Assembly: GCF_900496995.4 (NCBI RefSeq)
Contig: NC_044006.1
Location: 22,156,214-22,220,213 of the forward strand
DNA length: 64,000 nucleotides
Direction: 5' to 3'
From: Aquila chrysaetos chrysaetos
Taxonomy: Eukaryota; Chordata; Aves; Accipitriformes; Accipitridae
The stretch's first letter is position 1. Each line of letters starts with the position of its first letter. The translations under genes and the position numbers were made by a program. The notes beneath the pieces were generated by a model, which was not told where the DNA came from, searched no databases, and was given only the letters and a program-made list of their open reading frames with translations. Below are positions 12,644-25,179 of the stretch, piece after piece.

Positions 12644-14480
12644 AGGGGGGGCCCCAAGGGAGGAAAAAAAAGGGTTGTGTCTATTTCTTTTTTTTTTATT
12701 TTTTTATTTTTTTGGGAAGAAGGGAGGGAGGTTGCAGGATTTTCGCCCAGGGGGGGCCAAGGAGGGGGGGGGGACAAAACCGGGGGGGTGGGCGGGGGGG
12801 GGGAACCAAAAAAAAAACGAAGGGCCCAGGGGGCTTTTTTAAAAAAACCGGCTGAAGGGCCCTTTTTTTTTCCAAAAAGGGGGGTCCAAAAAGGGGTATA
12901 AACGGGGAAAAGAAAAAGGGAAAAAAAAAAAGGAAACGATTGGGCCCAATGGGGGGGGGGGAAAAAACCCGGGGTTTTTTCTTTCCGGGAACGGGGGGGA
13001 CAAAAAAAAATAACAACTTATTGGGGGGGGCTTTTTTTAACTTGGGACCGGGAAGGGGAAAAGGGGGGAGGGGGGGGGAAAGGAGGAAAGGGGGGGGGGG
13101 GGGGTTGGTTTTTTGTTCATTTTTTTTTTTTTTTATTTTGTTTAGTTGTTTGTTTACCTTTTCTCTTTCTAGGGGGAGGGAGCGGGAGGGGAGAGGGGGG
13201 GAGTGGTTATTTTTCTTACCTTTTCAACCCACCATTTTTGTATTTGTTTTTTTTTTTTTTGTCTTGGGACAACCACCCGTGGGGTTTGTTTTTTTTTTTT
13301 TTTAACCTTTTTTCCGGATGTTTTTGTTTAAAAAACGGTTTTCAGAAACTTTTTTTTTCTTTCTTTTTGGGATGATTTTTTTTTCCTTGGGGGGGGGACA
13401 GGCCCCCTCAGGTTTTTTTACATTTGGTTTTTTACGGTGGAATTTAAAAAAAAAAAAACCACCCCCCAACCAAAAAAAACCCCCCCCCCAAAAGCCATTA
13501 AAAAAAAAAAAAAAAAAAAACCCCCGTGAACACCCCCCCACTTTTCGAGCCGGTTTTTTTTTTTTTTTTTTCAGTGGATTTTCAAGTGGGGAAAAATTCC
13601 CATTCAAAACTCGTTCTTTGGGGGGGCCCCAGGGGGGGGGGGGGGGAACCGGAAGGGCCAGGGGGGCCAGCAACCACCAGGGGCCCAAAACAGGGGCATG
13701 GTTTCAACGGGCTTGGCCCCACAAAAAAAACTCGGGAGGGAAAAAAAAAAAAAAAACACCAAGGAACCCCTTTTGGGGGGGGAGGGGCAATCCCCCCCCA
13801 CCCCACCGGGAAATGGAAAAAAAAAAAAAAAAGAAAGAAAAAAAAAAAAAAAAAGGGAAAGTTTTTTTTTTTTAGTTTTTGCCACGGGCCTTATGGGGGG
13901 GGGGGGGACCCCCAACCCCACCTGTCCCTACGCTTCCGGGGCCCGCAAATTGGGGCAACCGGGGTTCAGAAGGTTCTTTTTTTTTTTGGAAAGGGGGGGG
14001 CACATTTGATTTCTCTCGGAGGCACCTTTTTTTCCCAAGGGCTTCTTTTTGCCGTTTGTTTTTTTTTCCCCCAGGGGGTTTTTTTTTTTTCCCTTTTTTC
14101 GTTTTTTTGGGGGCTTTTGAAAGGAATAAAAGCAAGGGGGGAGGAGGGGGCAAAGGGCGTGGCCGGACCCCGGGGGGCCGCCCGGGGGTTTTTGCCGGAG
14201 GTCGGCCGTTTTCCCCCCACCGGTTCGTTTTCCAAAAAACCGGGTTTTTTTGGGTGTTGTTTTTAGGGGCCACCCCCCCAGAGGGGGGTGGGGCGGGCCC
14301 CAAAAAAGAGGAGGGGGAAATAGGAGGAATTTTTTCCGGAATACAAAGCTGTTTTTTCGGGAAAGGTGAAAAAAACCCCCAGCCAAAAAGGGCGGGAACT
14401 TTTTGCCGGCTTTTTTGCGGGGCTGTGGTGGTGGAAAAGGGGTGGGCGTTTGGTTTGGGAAGGTCCCCCGGGCCCCGGAG

Positions 14481-14921
14481 TGTGAAAGTGAAGGGGGGGT
14501 TTCTTGTTGCGTGTGTTTTTAGCCCGGGGTTTAACTTTGCGGGCCAAAAAAGGCTGTGATTTTGCGATGAAGGAAAGGAAGCAGGTTTTTTTTTTGGCGG
14601 CCCAGCGCGGGGGGGCGGAGGGGTGGGGAAGGGCAGGGGGCGGGGATGGGGCGGGGGGAAAATTTTTGGGGGGATTTTTTGGGATTGGGGATGGAGGATT
14701 GGGGGGAAAATCGGGAAAAGCACCCCCAGTATTTTGCCCGGTGGGGCGGGGGGGAAAATGGCGGTTTTTCTTTCGCCGTCCCCACCGGGGCCCACCGGGG
14801 GGAGGGGGTGGTGCGGGGGGGCGGGGGCGGTGTGAAGGGAAAAGGCGGGTGCGGGTGGTTTGGGAAAAAGGCCGGGGGGGGGGGGGGGCGGGGGGGGAGT
14901 GGGGGGGGGCGGGTGGGGGGG

Positions 14922-14953
<32 letters not shown>

Positions 14954-16433
14954 AGGGGGGGGACCCAAGAAGGCGGGGCGGGGCGGAGGGGGGGGGCCCG
15001 GGTTGTTTTTTTTTTTTTTCCTTTGCTTTTGGGGGCATTTTTTTTTTTTCTTTTTGCTTTGTGGGGGGGGCCCGGCGGGGGGGCCGGTTGTTTGTGGCCC
15101 GGCCCCCCCCCACCAAAACCCCCCCCCCAAAAATACCCCCTGGGGGGGGGGTGTCCCAAAACCCCGGTCCAGGGAGCTGAAAAAGCAGGGGGGGCGGGGG
15201 CCCCCCGGTTTCACCCCCACACAACCAACCTCGGTTTTTTAGGCGGCTTTTGGGAAGGGAGGGGGGGGGGGGAGGGGGGGGAAAACGGGGGCCGGGGGGG
15301 CCCTCGGGGGGGGACCCCCACCAAACCCCTTTTTTTCATTTTTTTTGTTTTTCCCCCCTCTTTCTTTGCCCCCTACCGGGGGTGAGGGGTCGCCCACGAC
15401 GGGGCGGGGGGAGCTTTTTTTTTTTCCACCCCCCCCCCTTTTCCTCTTTTTTTTCTTTGCTCCCCACCGGGGATTTTGTATTTTTCTTTAAATTATTAGA
15501 ACTTTTTTGTCCTTTCGTCCGTTTCGTTGTGGGGCCCAGGGGGGCCCCCTTTTTTTTTTTTCCCTTTGGCGGCCAAAACCACCCCCAAACCGGGGGGGGG
15601 GGGACCGGGGGGGGGAAGGGGGGGGAAAAAAAAAAAAACGGGGGAAAAATGGGGGAAAGGGGGGAAAAAAAAAATGGGCCCGGGGGGCCCGCGGGGCTCT
15701 GGAAAATGGGGGGCGGAGGGGGGGGCACCTTTCCTCTGCCCCCCGACCCTTTTTTTTGGGGTTTTGGTCCCTGTCCCACGGCAGTTTTGGCCTCTGGCCA
15801 GCACGGGGGCCTTTTTGGGGAGAATGGGTTCTTTTTGCCACCGGCCTTTTTGGGGCGGGTTGGGGGGGGATGGTTTTTTTTTTTGGAGTGGAGGGTTTGT
15901 TGTTTTTTTGATTTTGGCACCCCGAGGGGGGGGACCTTTTTGTTGTTTTTGGGCCCCAGCACCAACGGTTGTTTGGCGGGGGGGGCACAAGGGGGGGGCT
16001 TGGGGGGGGGCCTTTCCCCCTTTTCGTCCCCCTCGGAGGGAGGGAGGGGGAGGGAAAGGCTTTGGGGGGCGGGAAGTCCGGGGGGGGCCGGGGGGCCAGG
16101 GCGGGGGGCCCGGGGCTAGGGAAAGGCGTGCGGTTTTGTTTAAAAAAATTTAAAAACCCCTTGGGGTTGGGGGAAAGTTTAGGGGCCCCAGACGGAAGGA
16201 AGGGGGGCACCGCTTTGCTTTCTTTTGGGGCCCTTTCCCCTGGGGGGGGGGTTTTGGTATTTTTTTTTAATGAGTTGGGTTTAACGGGCCCCGTGTTTTT
16301 TTGTTTTTTTTTTGGGGGCAAAAAAAAAAGGGGGATTTTTTGTTTTTTTTATTCTTTGTTTGTTTGAGGGCCTCCGGGGGCCCCTTAATTTCTGTTGGGA
16401 CCTTTTTTTTTGTGCCGTTTTAATTTTTTTTTT

Positions 16434-16467
<34 letters not shown>

Positions 16468-19400
16468 TTTTAAACTTGGGTTTTTGTTTTCCCCCCCCCC
16501 CATATTTGTTTCTGATCTTTTGGAAATTGGCACACCAACGGGATTTTTTTTTTTTTTTTTGCTTTCCCTTTTTTTGGTTTTTTTGGGTTTTTTTTTGTTT
16601 TCCCTGTTTTTTAACTTACGATTTTGTTAGAGGGGGGCCACGGACCCCACGGGAAATTGTTTGTTTTTTTTTTTGTCCACCGCGTGCCATCGTTTTATTC
16701 GGCTTTGTTGGGGGGCAGCGGAGGGGGAGTTGGGGGGGATGGGGGGGCCCCCCCCCCTGGGAGGGGTGTTTGAAGGGGTGTCTGAGTTTTTTTTGTTTTT
16801 TTTGGGGGGGACCCCCCCCCCCCCACCCCCCCCCCACCGTTTCCCTGTTTTTTTGCTTTGGGAAAAAAAAAAAAACTTTTTGTTCGGGCCCTTTTGGGGT
16901 GTTTAGGGGGAGCTAGGGTTTTCAGTTTTTTTTTTTTAGGGGTTCTTTAGGAGGAAAAAAAAAAAAGGCTTTTTTATACCCCAAAAACACCATTTTTTTT
17001 TTCCGGGGGATTGGGCTTCTTTCTTTAAAACCCCCGGAACAAAAGGGGGGCCCTGGGGGGCCGGGGGGGGGGGGGGCATGTTTTGGACCCAAGGGGCGGG
17101 GGCCTTTTTTTTAGCAAGCCCCACCCCTCCCCAACGGCTTTTTTTTTTCTTTTGGCCCAACAACCAAAAGACCCGTTTTTTCCTTTTTTTTGGTTGCCCC
17201 CCACCCCAACAGGCGTGTTTTAATGTTTTTAAATTTGTATTTGACGGGGGGAAAATGGAAAAGGTTTTTCTTTTTTTGTAAACGGGGGAAAAATGGGGAT
17301 CCGGTTATTTTTTTTTTGTCGTCCGGTTTCGGGGGCACCCACGTTTTTTTTGTTTTTCGGCGGTTGGTTTGGAAAAGAGGAAAGGAGGGAAAGGGAAGGG
17401 AAAAAGCCGGCATTTGGCCCCCCCCAGGCAGGTTTTTTCTTGTTTTGTTTTTATTTTTTTTTTTTTTTTTACCCCCCCTTAAACAAAACCCAGGGAGTTG
17501 TGGGGCTTCGGAAAAAGGGGGCATTGACCATTTTTTCCTTCAGCCTTTTTTGCCTTTTTGGGGCCCTTAAGGTTTGGAAAAAAAAAAAAAAAAAAAAAAA
17601 CTCTTTTTTTTTTTTTTTTTTTTTTTTACTGTTTTCGGGAAGGGGGGAAAAGGAAAAAAAAAAAGGGGAAAACGAGAGGAGGGAGGAAGGAAGAAAAAAA
17701 GAGGGGGGGGGGGGGAAAAAAAACAAAACCACGGCAAAGGGGGGGGGAAGGGAGGGGAAAAGGAGGAGAAAAAAGTTTTTTTTGGCGAAAAGCCACAAGG
17801 GCAAAAAGGGAAGAAAAAAACAAGGAAGGAAAGAAAAGCGTCTGGGGTTTTTTGTCTTTTTTTGTATTTTGTTTTTTTTTTTTTTTTGTTCTTATTTATT
17901 TTGAGGAGGGGGGGGAGGGAGGAGGAAAGGGCCAGATTCCCCGGGCCCCCAGGCAGGGGAGGGGAAGGGGGGGGAGGGGGGGACCGGGGGGGGGGGCAAG
18001 AGGGGAACCCCCCCACCCCAAAAAAAAAACAAGGGGGGGGCAAGGGGCTTTAAAAACCGCTAGAGCCCCCTTTTCCCAAAAAACCAAAGGGGTTGGGGTG
18101 CCAAAGGCGGGGGGATTTTTTTTTGTTTTGTTTTGTACGGAGGGAAGGGGGGGAAAAAAAAAAAAAAAAAAAACAGGGGAAAAAAAAAAAAAACGGATTT
18201 GGGGGGGGGCCCCAAGGGGGAACCCGGTTTTTGTTGTGTTTTCCGGGGGGGACGGGGGGAACCAAAAAACTTTATTGGGCTTGTTTTTACCCTTGGGGGG
18301 GACGGAGGGGGGAGTTGGTTTTTGGTTTTTTTTTTGTTAGTCTTTGTATCGGGTATTTTTGTTTTTGCTTACTCCCACCACACACCCATCACCCCCATGT
18401 ATTGGGTTTTTTTTTCCTTTTTCTTTGGGGGGACACCACCGGTTTTTTTTTTTTAACCTTTTTGTTTCCCGGATGTTTTAAAAAAGTTTTTTGTTTTTTT
18501 TTTAAAAACGTTTTTCACAGGGGAAACCTTTCCCCCCCCCCCCCCCCTTTTCTGATTTTTTTTTTTTTTTGTTGTTTTCCGTGGACCAGCCCCCTTTTTT
18601 CCGTTCTTTTTGGTTAGTTGGTTTTTGACGGGGGGGGGATTGGGGGAAAAAAAAGAAAAAAAAACCCCAAAACCAAAAAAAACCCCAAGCAGGGGGGAAA
18701 GGGTGAAAAAAAAAAACAAAAAAAAAAAAAAAAAAAAACCCCCCGTTAAAACCCCCCCACTTTTCGGAAAACGGCGGTTTTTGTTTTTTTTTTTTTTTTT
18801 TGGGGTTTTTTGTTTTTCCAGTTGGAATTTTTTTTTTTTCCACAATTTTTTTTTTTATTCAACCTCGTACTTGGGCCCCAAGGGGTGGGGGGAACACCGA
18901 AGCCCAGGGAGGGCCCCAGCCCACACCCCAAAAACCGGGGACACAGGGACCCCCCACACCCAAGCCCACAGGGTGGGCCACCAATTTTTCAAACCGCTGG
19001 CAAAAACTTTTTTTTTTTGGAGGGAAAACCAGGGGGGGACTTTTTGTGGGGGTGGGAAGGGGGCAAAAAATTTTTTTAAATCCCCACCACGGGGGAAGAA
19101 AAAAAAAAAAAAAAAAAAAAAAGGGAAAGAAAGTGTGCGGGGGGGGGGGCTTGTATTTGGGGGGGGGGGGGGGGGGGGGGGGAGGAAACCCCCCCCCCAC
19201 CCACCCAAAAAACCTGGGGGTTCCTGGTTTTTTTTCACCCGCTCGCCCCCCGGCAAAATTTTTTGCCAATGGTTTTTTTTTTTGTTTTTAGAAAGGTAAG
19301 GAAGGGGGGGGGTCTTTTGTTTTTCCTTTTTTTTTTCCTTTTGGAAAAAAATTTTGGGGAACAAAGGCTTGGCATTATTCTGTCTTTTTTTTTCCCCGGG

Positions 19401-19785
19401 GGGAAGGGTGGGCCTTTCCCAGGGGGGCTCTGGGCCCCGGTTCTTTTTCCCCCCAGTTGCCTTGCGTTTGGGGGGGGCTTTTTTTTTTTTTTTGGGAAGG
19501 GAAAAAAAGGACAAAAAGGCCAGGGAGAGGGGGGGCCCCCCAGCACGGGCCCGCGTTCCGGGCGAGGTTGGTGTGTTTGGGGGGCAGTTCCCCCAAGGTC
19601 GTCCCACCCGCAACTTTGTTGGTAGGGGGGGGGGGGCCGGCCCAAGGAGGGAGGCCGGGCCCAAAGGAGGAGGGGATTTGAAGCCCAAAAGGGAAGGGGC
19701 CCCAAAAAAGAGATTTTTCCGGGGGAACAGCTTGGTTTTTTTTTGGTTCGGGAAGGGGGGGGGAAAAAAAAACCAAGGGCCAGCC

Positions 19786-19816
<31 letters not shown>

Positions 19817-19855
19817 TTTGCGGCTGTTTTGGATAAAAGGGTGGCGTTTGTTTGG
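14481..19855 (+). repeat. Corrupted array unit b (inflated to about 5.4 kb)
   Basis: The start is set where 'tgtgaaagtgaagg' corresponds to 'gtgtgaagtccgctgg' of the clean unit, and 'gcgatgaaggaa' follows at 14561. The end is set at the next equivalent point. The clean-unit landmarks occur in the right order between these points. Boundaries are approximate to tens of bases. Confidence 0.7.
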
Positions 19856-22800
19856 TGAAGGGTCCCGCCTGGGGGGGAGTTTTAAGTTTTTGGAGGGTTT
19901 TTTTTCTGTTTGCGTTTCCGGGGTTTAAATTTGTGCTGGCCCCCCAGGCTTTGTTGTGATTTTGCGATTTTGGGGGCGGAAGGGGAGGGGAAAGGGGGAA
20001 AGGGGGAAGGGTTTTGGCCGGGGCCTCCGGGGGGGGGGGGCGCCCCGGGGGGGCCCGGGGGAAGGGGGAGCAGGTGGGGGGAGGGGGGTGGGAAGCCCAG
20101 ACGGGATGGGGCGATTTTTATTTGGGGGTGATTTGGGGATGGGGGGAGGATGGGGGGGGGACTTTTTTTTTGGGGGAGGGGATTGGGAGGGGGGGGATTT
20201 TTTTGGGGGATTTCGGGAGCAAAGGGTTTTTTTCTTTTTTCGGGGGGGGGGGGGGCGGGGGGGGGGGAAAGGGCGGGGGATGGGGGGGAAAGGGGGGGGG
20301 CCGGCGGCGGGGGTCCGGGTTTTTTTTTTTTTTCCCCCCCGTGGGCCCGGGGAGAGAAGGGGGGGCGGTTTGGTGCGGGGCAGGTCGGGTGAAAGAAGGG
20401 ATTCGGGCGTTTTCTTGAAAGGAAAGCCGGGTGTTTGGGTTTTGGTGGGGGGGAAAAAAAAGAAAAAAAAAAAAAAGCGGGGGGGCGGGGGCGGGGGGGG
20501 GCCGGGGGGGGGGGGGCGGGGGGCGCGGGGGGCGGGGGGGGGGGGGCGAGGGGGGGCCGGGGGGGGGGGAAACCACCACAAGACAAGCGGGGCCCGGGCC
20601 AGACGGCCCCGCCGAGGGGGGGGGGTCGGTTTTTTGTTTGGGGTTGGCACGGGGGGGGGGGGACCCCGGGGTTGTTTTTTGGCCCCCCGCCCCACCCCCC
20701 CCCCCATTTTTTTTTTTTTTTTACCCCCCCTGGGGGGCGTTTCCCCCCCCAAAAAACCGGTCCCAGGAAAAGGCTAAAAAGCAGGGGCGGGCCCCCCCCC
20801 CTGGTTTGCCGCGGGGAAAGGGGGAGGGGAAAGGGCCTTTTCGGACCCCCCCCCCCCCCCAACCCCCCTGTTTTTTGCTTTTTCCCATTTTTCATTGGGC
20901 CCCTTTCCCCACGGGGGGGAAAGGGGGTGTTTTATTTTGGTTTGAGGGGTTGGGGGGTGGGGGCGGGCTTTTCCCCCCCCTTTCCCTCCCTCTTGGGCCC
21001 CCCCCCGGGGGTATTTTTTTTTCCCTTTTTTTTTCCCCTTCGTTCGTTTTTTTTTTTTTTTTTTTTTTTCGTGTTTTTTTTTGCCCAAAGGGGGGCATTC
21101 CTGTTGGGCGTCCCCAACCCGGGTGGGGGGGGGGGAACGGGGTGTTTGCGGGGGAGGAAAAAAAAAAGGGGGGGGGGGAAAAAAAAAAACGGGGGGAAAA
21201 TTTGGCGGGGAGGAAAAGGCCGGGAAATGGGGGGCGCACACCCCGCCGGGCGCCCCGGTGGCCCGCGGGGCTTGAAAAATGGGGGGCCGGAGGGGGGGGG
21301 GGGCGGCGGGAGGAAGCCACCCCCCACATCCCTTTTCTTTTTTTTTTTTGCCCCCCCCCCGGGCACTTTTTGGGGGTTCTTAATGTTAGTGTTTTTCTCT
21401 TTTTATTGAACGGGACATTTTGCAAAAAGGACCTATGGGGAGGGACTGGGGTCCTTTTTTTTTTTTTTTTGCCCAAACCATGGGAATTTTTTGGGGGGGG
21501 GGGGGTTTTGGGGGAGGGGGGAGAGGTTTTGGGACGTGTGGGGGTTTTTTGTGGTCGAGGAGGGGGGGCGGCCAGGGGGGCCCCTTTTGGTTTGGGGGGC
21601 CCCCCAGGGCCCACGGTGGCGGGGGAGGGGGGCAGGGGGGGGCTTTTGGGGGGGGGGGGCTCCCTTTTCGTCCCACCCCTCGGAAGGGGGGGGAAGCTTT
21701 TTGGGGGCGAGTCCGGCCCGGGGGGACGGGGGCAGGACCGGGGGGCTGGTTTGGGGGGAGGGCCCTCGTGCCGGGGTTGTTATTGTTTGTTAAAAAGTTT
21801 TTGTTTAATTGTATGTTTTTTTAATTGTGTATTTTGTGTTGTTTTACAAGTTAAATTGTTTTGGTTTGTAAATTTTTGTATTGTTAATTTTGTAAAGTTT
21901 TTTTTAAAAAAATGTAATGGTAATGTTTTGTAAAAAAAAGTTGTTTTTTTTTTTTTTAATTTTAATTGTTATTTGGTAAATGTTTTGTTTTTAAAAAAAC
22001 CTTTGGGTTTTTTGGGGAAAAAGAAAAAGGGAATTTATTTTGAGGGCCAGGGGAGAGAGGGCCCCACCGCCTTTTTTATTGCTTTTTGTTTTTCTGGGCC
22101 TTGTCCCCGCGGGGTGGGGTTAACGGGCGTCGGGGGGCAATGCAAAAAAGGGGGGATTTTTTTTTCTTGTTTTTTTTGAGGGGCTTTTCCGGGGGGGGCC
22201 CCCCCTTATTTGCCTTTTTTGGACCTTTTTGTGTTTTTGGCCCCCCCCGGCTTAGGTTTTAAAAATTGTTTAACTGGTCCCTTTTTTATTGTTCTTGCTC
22301 TTGGACAAAATTTTGGCACGGGGGGATTTTTTTTTTGCCTTTCTTTGGTTTTTTTTTGTTGTTTTTTTTTTTTCTCTTTGTTTTTCCCTTTCACTTCGCT
22401 TTTTTAAGGAACAGGACCTCCGGGGAAATGTTTCCCCACCCGTTTTGGGGGGGGTGGGGGGCTTTTTTCGTTTCTTTCGCTTGGGGCGGCAGGAGTTTTG
22501 CCCTTGGGCCCCCTGGAGTTTTTTTTTAAGTTTTTTGGACCCACAACCGTTTTTTCCCCCTGTTCTAGGGAAAAAAAAAAACTCCGGGGCCTTGGTTTAG
22601 GGAAGGGGGGCCTTTTTTTTTTTTTTTTTGTTTTTTTGTTTTGGTTTTTTTTTTTTTACAACATTTTTTTTTTTTCCGATTTGCCTTTTTTTTGGGGCTT
22701 AACAGGGGGGGGGGGGCCCCCCACCTGTTTTTGGGCTGACAGCGTTGGGCCCCACCCCCCAACGGGGCTTTTTTGCCTTGGCCCCACACCCCCAAAAAAA

Positions 22801-23837
22801 AACAAAAACGGGTTTTTTTTTGCTTTTTTTTGGTGTGGCCAAACCCCAGGGTGGTACGGGAAAAAAACAAAAGGAAAAAAAATGGGAATCCCGTGTTTTT
22901 TTTTGTTTTCGTTCGCCAAACGGTTTTCGCCACCGTTGGAGACTCTGGGGAGCCGGGTTTTTGGGGGATGTGTGTGGAGGGGGGGGAAACAAGCCGGGGG
23001 GGCTTTTGGCCCAGCGTTTTTTCTTTTTTTGTTTTAACCCCCCTTTGAAACCAAGGGGGGGGAAGGGTTTTTGGCTTGCTCGGGAAGGAAAAAAAAGGGG
23101 GACAAGTGCCCCCCGGCGGGGGCAAATTTTTTTCCCCTCGGGGGGGCCTTATTGCTTTTTATGTTGAAAAAAAAAAAACCCTTCTTTTTTACTTTTTGGT
23201 TTCGGGAAAAAAGGGGGGACGGAGAAAAAAAAAAAACCAAGGGGGCAGGGAGGAAAAAAAAGTTGGTTTTGTCTTATTTTATGGAAGGGGGGGGGAGGGA
23301 CAACGGTTTTTTTTTTGGGCAGGGAATCCGCCCCCAGGCCCAAGGAGGAACCCCCCCCAAAAAAACGGAAGGGCAGGCTTTTTTTCAACCCGCATTGGGC
23401 TTTGGGCTTGGAAAAAAGTGGGGGGGGGGGGTGGGGCCTTTTCAAAGGTTGGGCCAAAAAAAGGGATTTTTTTTTGTAACGGAAACGGATTGGGGGGCCC
23501 CAAAGGGGGGGGGGGGACCCCGGGGTTATTTTTTTTTAGCGGGGAACCCACCCAAAACCTATGTGGGCTAAACCCTTTGTTTGGGGGGGGGACCCGGAGG
23601 AGGGTTTTGGGGGGGTTTTTTTTTTTTTTTTCTTTAAAACTCCCAACCACCATTTTGTATTTTGGTTTTTCTTTTTGTCTGGACCCCAAACCACGGTTTT
23701 TTGTGTTAAAACCCTTTTTTTTTCGATTTGTTTTTTTACGGTCTCCAGAAACAAAAAACTTTTTTTCTTTCTGGGATTTTTTTCTGAATTGGACCAAGCC
23801 CCCCCCTTCGTTGTATGGTTTTTTACGGGGATTATTT

Positions 23838-23871
<34 letters not shown>

Positions 23872-24850
23872 CCCAAACCCAAAAAAAAAAACCCCCAGCA
23901 TAAAAAAAAAAAAAACCCCCGTTTTAACCCCCCCAAAACTTCGAGCCCCGGTTTTTTTTTTTTCCAGGTTTTGTTGCATTCCATTCCCAATTTTTTCCAA
24001 ACTGCGTTCGTTGGGGGGGCCCAGGAAAACCGAGGGGGGCCCAGGGGGGCGGGCCCCAAAGTCACGGGGTGGGGCAATGTTCAACGGGGGGGGCTTTTTT
24101 TTTTCTTTTTTTTTGGCCCCAAAAAAATTGGTCACCAAACTTTCTTTGAGGCGAAAAAAAAAACAAAACAAGGGCAAAACTTTGGGAGGGGTGCAATCCA
24201 CCGGGAAAAAAAAGGGGGAAAAGGGAAAAAGGAAAATGAAGTTTTGGGGCGGGGGCCTTTGATTTTTTTTTGGGGGGACCCCCCCAACCCCCTGTCTTTT
24301 ACGGCTTTTCCGGGGGGCCCCCCGCCAATTTTGGGCCCAAGGTTAGAAGTTCCTTTTGGGGGGGAAAAAAAGCCTTTTTTGATTCTTCTCGGGGAGGGCC
24401 ACTTTTCCAGTTGGCTTGCCGGGGTTTTTTTTTTTCTCCCAGGTCCCCTCCGTTTGGGCTTTTTGAAGAAAAAAGGCCAGGGGGGAGGGCCACCGCCCGG
24501 GCGGTCACGTCGGAAGGTGGGGCCGTTTTTTTTTTTTCTTTTTTTTTCCCCCCAGTTTTTTTGTTTTCCCCGTTTTTCAACCCGTGGGTAGGGGGGGGGG
24601 GGGGCCGGCCCCCAGAAGGGGGGGGCCGGGGGCCCAAAAGAGATTGCAAAAAAAGGGAGGAACCAAAAGAGGATTTTTTTTTTTTTTTGCGGCCCAAAAG
24701 GAGATTTTCGGGGGGGACAACAGCTTTGTTTTTTGTTGTGTTCGGAAGAAGGGGGAAGGGGAAAAAAAAAAACCCAGCCAAGGGCCGGGGACTTGCGCGT
24801 GGGGACAATGTTTTTGGAAAAAAAAGTGGTTGCGTTAGTTTGTTGAAATG
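19856..24850 (+). repeat. Corrupted array unit c (inflated to about 5.0 kb)
   Basis: It begins at the degraded 'gtgaag' landmark and runs to the first clean 'tgaagtccgctggag' at 24851. Quality improves sharply over the last few tens of bases, around 24840. The CRTAP-like segment of this unit lies in about 24330-24660 but is too damaged to translate. Confidence 0.7.
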
Positions 24851-25165
24851 TGAAGTCCGCTGGAGTAAGTGAGGTCTGTGCGTTCGGGGTTACTGCGGCA
24901 GTGTGATGCGATGAAGGAAGGGCAGGTGTCGGCCAGCGCGGGGCGAGGGGAGCGGGGGGATGGGGATGGGGATGGGGATGGGGAGGGGATGGGGAGGGGA
25001 TCGGGAGCAGTCTCGGGGGCGGGGTGGGGGGCGGGGGAAGGCGGTCCGTCCCCGGGCCGGGGAGGGTGTGCGGCGGCGTGAAGGAAAGCGGGTGGTGGGG
25101 AAAGCGGGCGGGGGGGCGGGGCGGGGGGACCAAGAGCGGCGCCGAGGCCGGTGTGGCGGGGGCCG

Positions 25166-25179
25166 GTGTGGCGCCACAC
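25166..25179. repeat. 14-bp perfect palindrome in each array unit
   Basis: GTGTGGCGCCACAC is its own reverse complement. It is unchanged at 27165-27178, 29203-29216, 31220-31233 and 33214-33227. It could be a binding site for a dimeric factor, but it may be chance in GC-rich DNA copied with the unit. Confidence 0.85.

Larger units (their letters stand above)
10837..24850. repeat. Corrupted, homopolymer-inflated copies of the 2-kb tandem repeat
   Basis: The sequence is dominated by G, C, A and T runs of 5-30 bases. It can still be aligned in order with the clean repeat to its right. 10837-11030 matches the 'cctttgggtcctgtcccggc..tttgtgcccagcc' part. 11265, 16152 and 21998 match 'taaaccttgggtggg'. 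13441, 18640 and 23840 match the A-rich 'ccccaaccaaaacccagc..ccccacttcgag' block. 14561 keeps 'gcgatgaaggaa' and 24340-24500 matches the CRTAP-like segment. Same-anchor spacing is about 5.0-5.9 kb instead of 2.0 kb, so about 2.7 real units have been inflated roughly 2.5-fold. This fits an unpolished consensus from error-prone reads at a gap edge. None of the many reading frames here should be treated as a gene. Confidence 0.9.

Noticed and set aside
10598..24870. Dozens of long Pro-, Gly-, Lys- and Phe-rich reading frames, up to about 500 codons
   Set aside because: They lie in homopolymer-inflated sequence that is a distorted image of the tandem repeat. The compositions (runs of K, F, G and P in overlapping frames on both strands) are what such errors produce, and no domain is visible.
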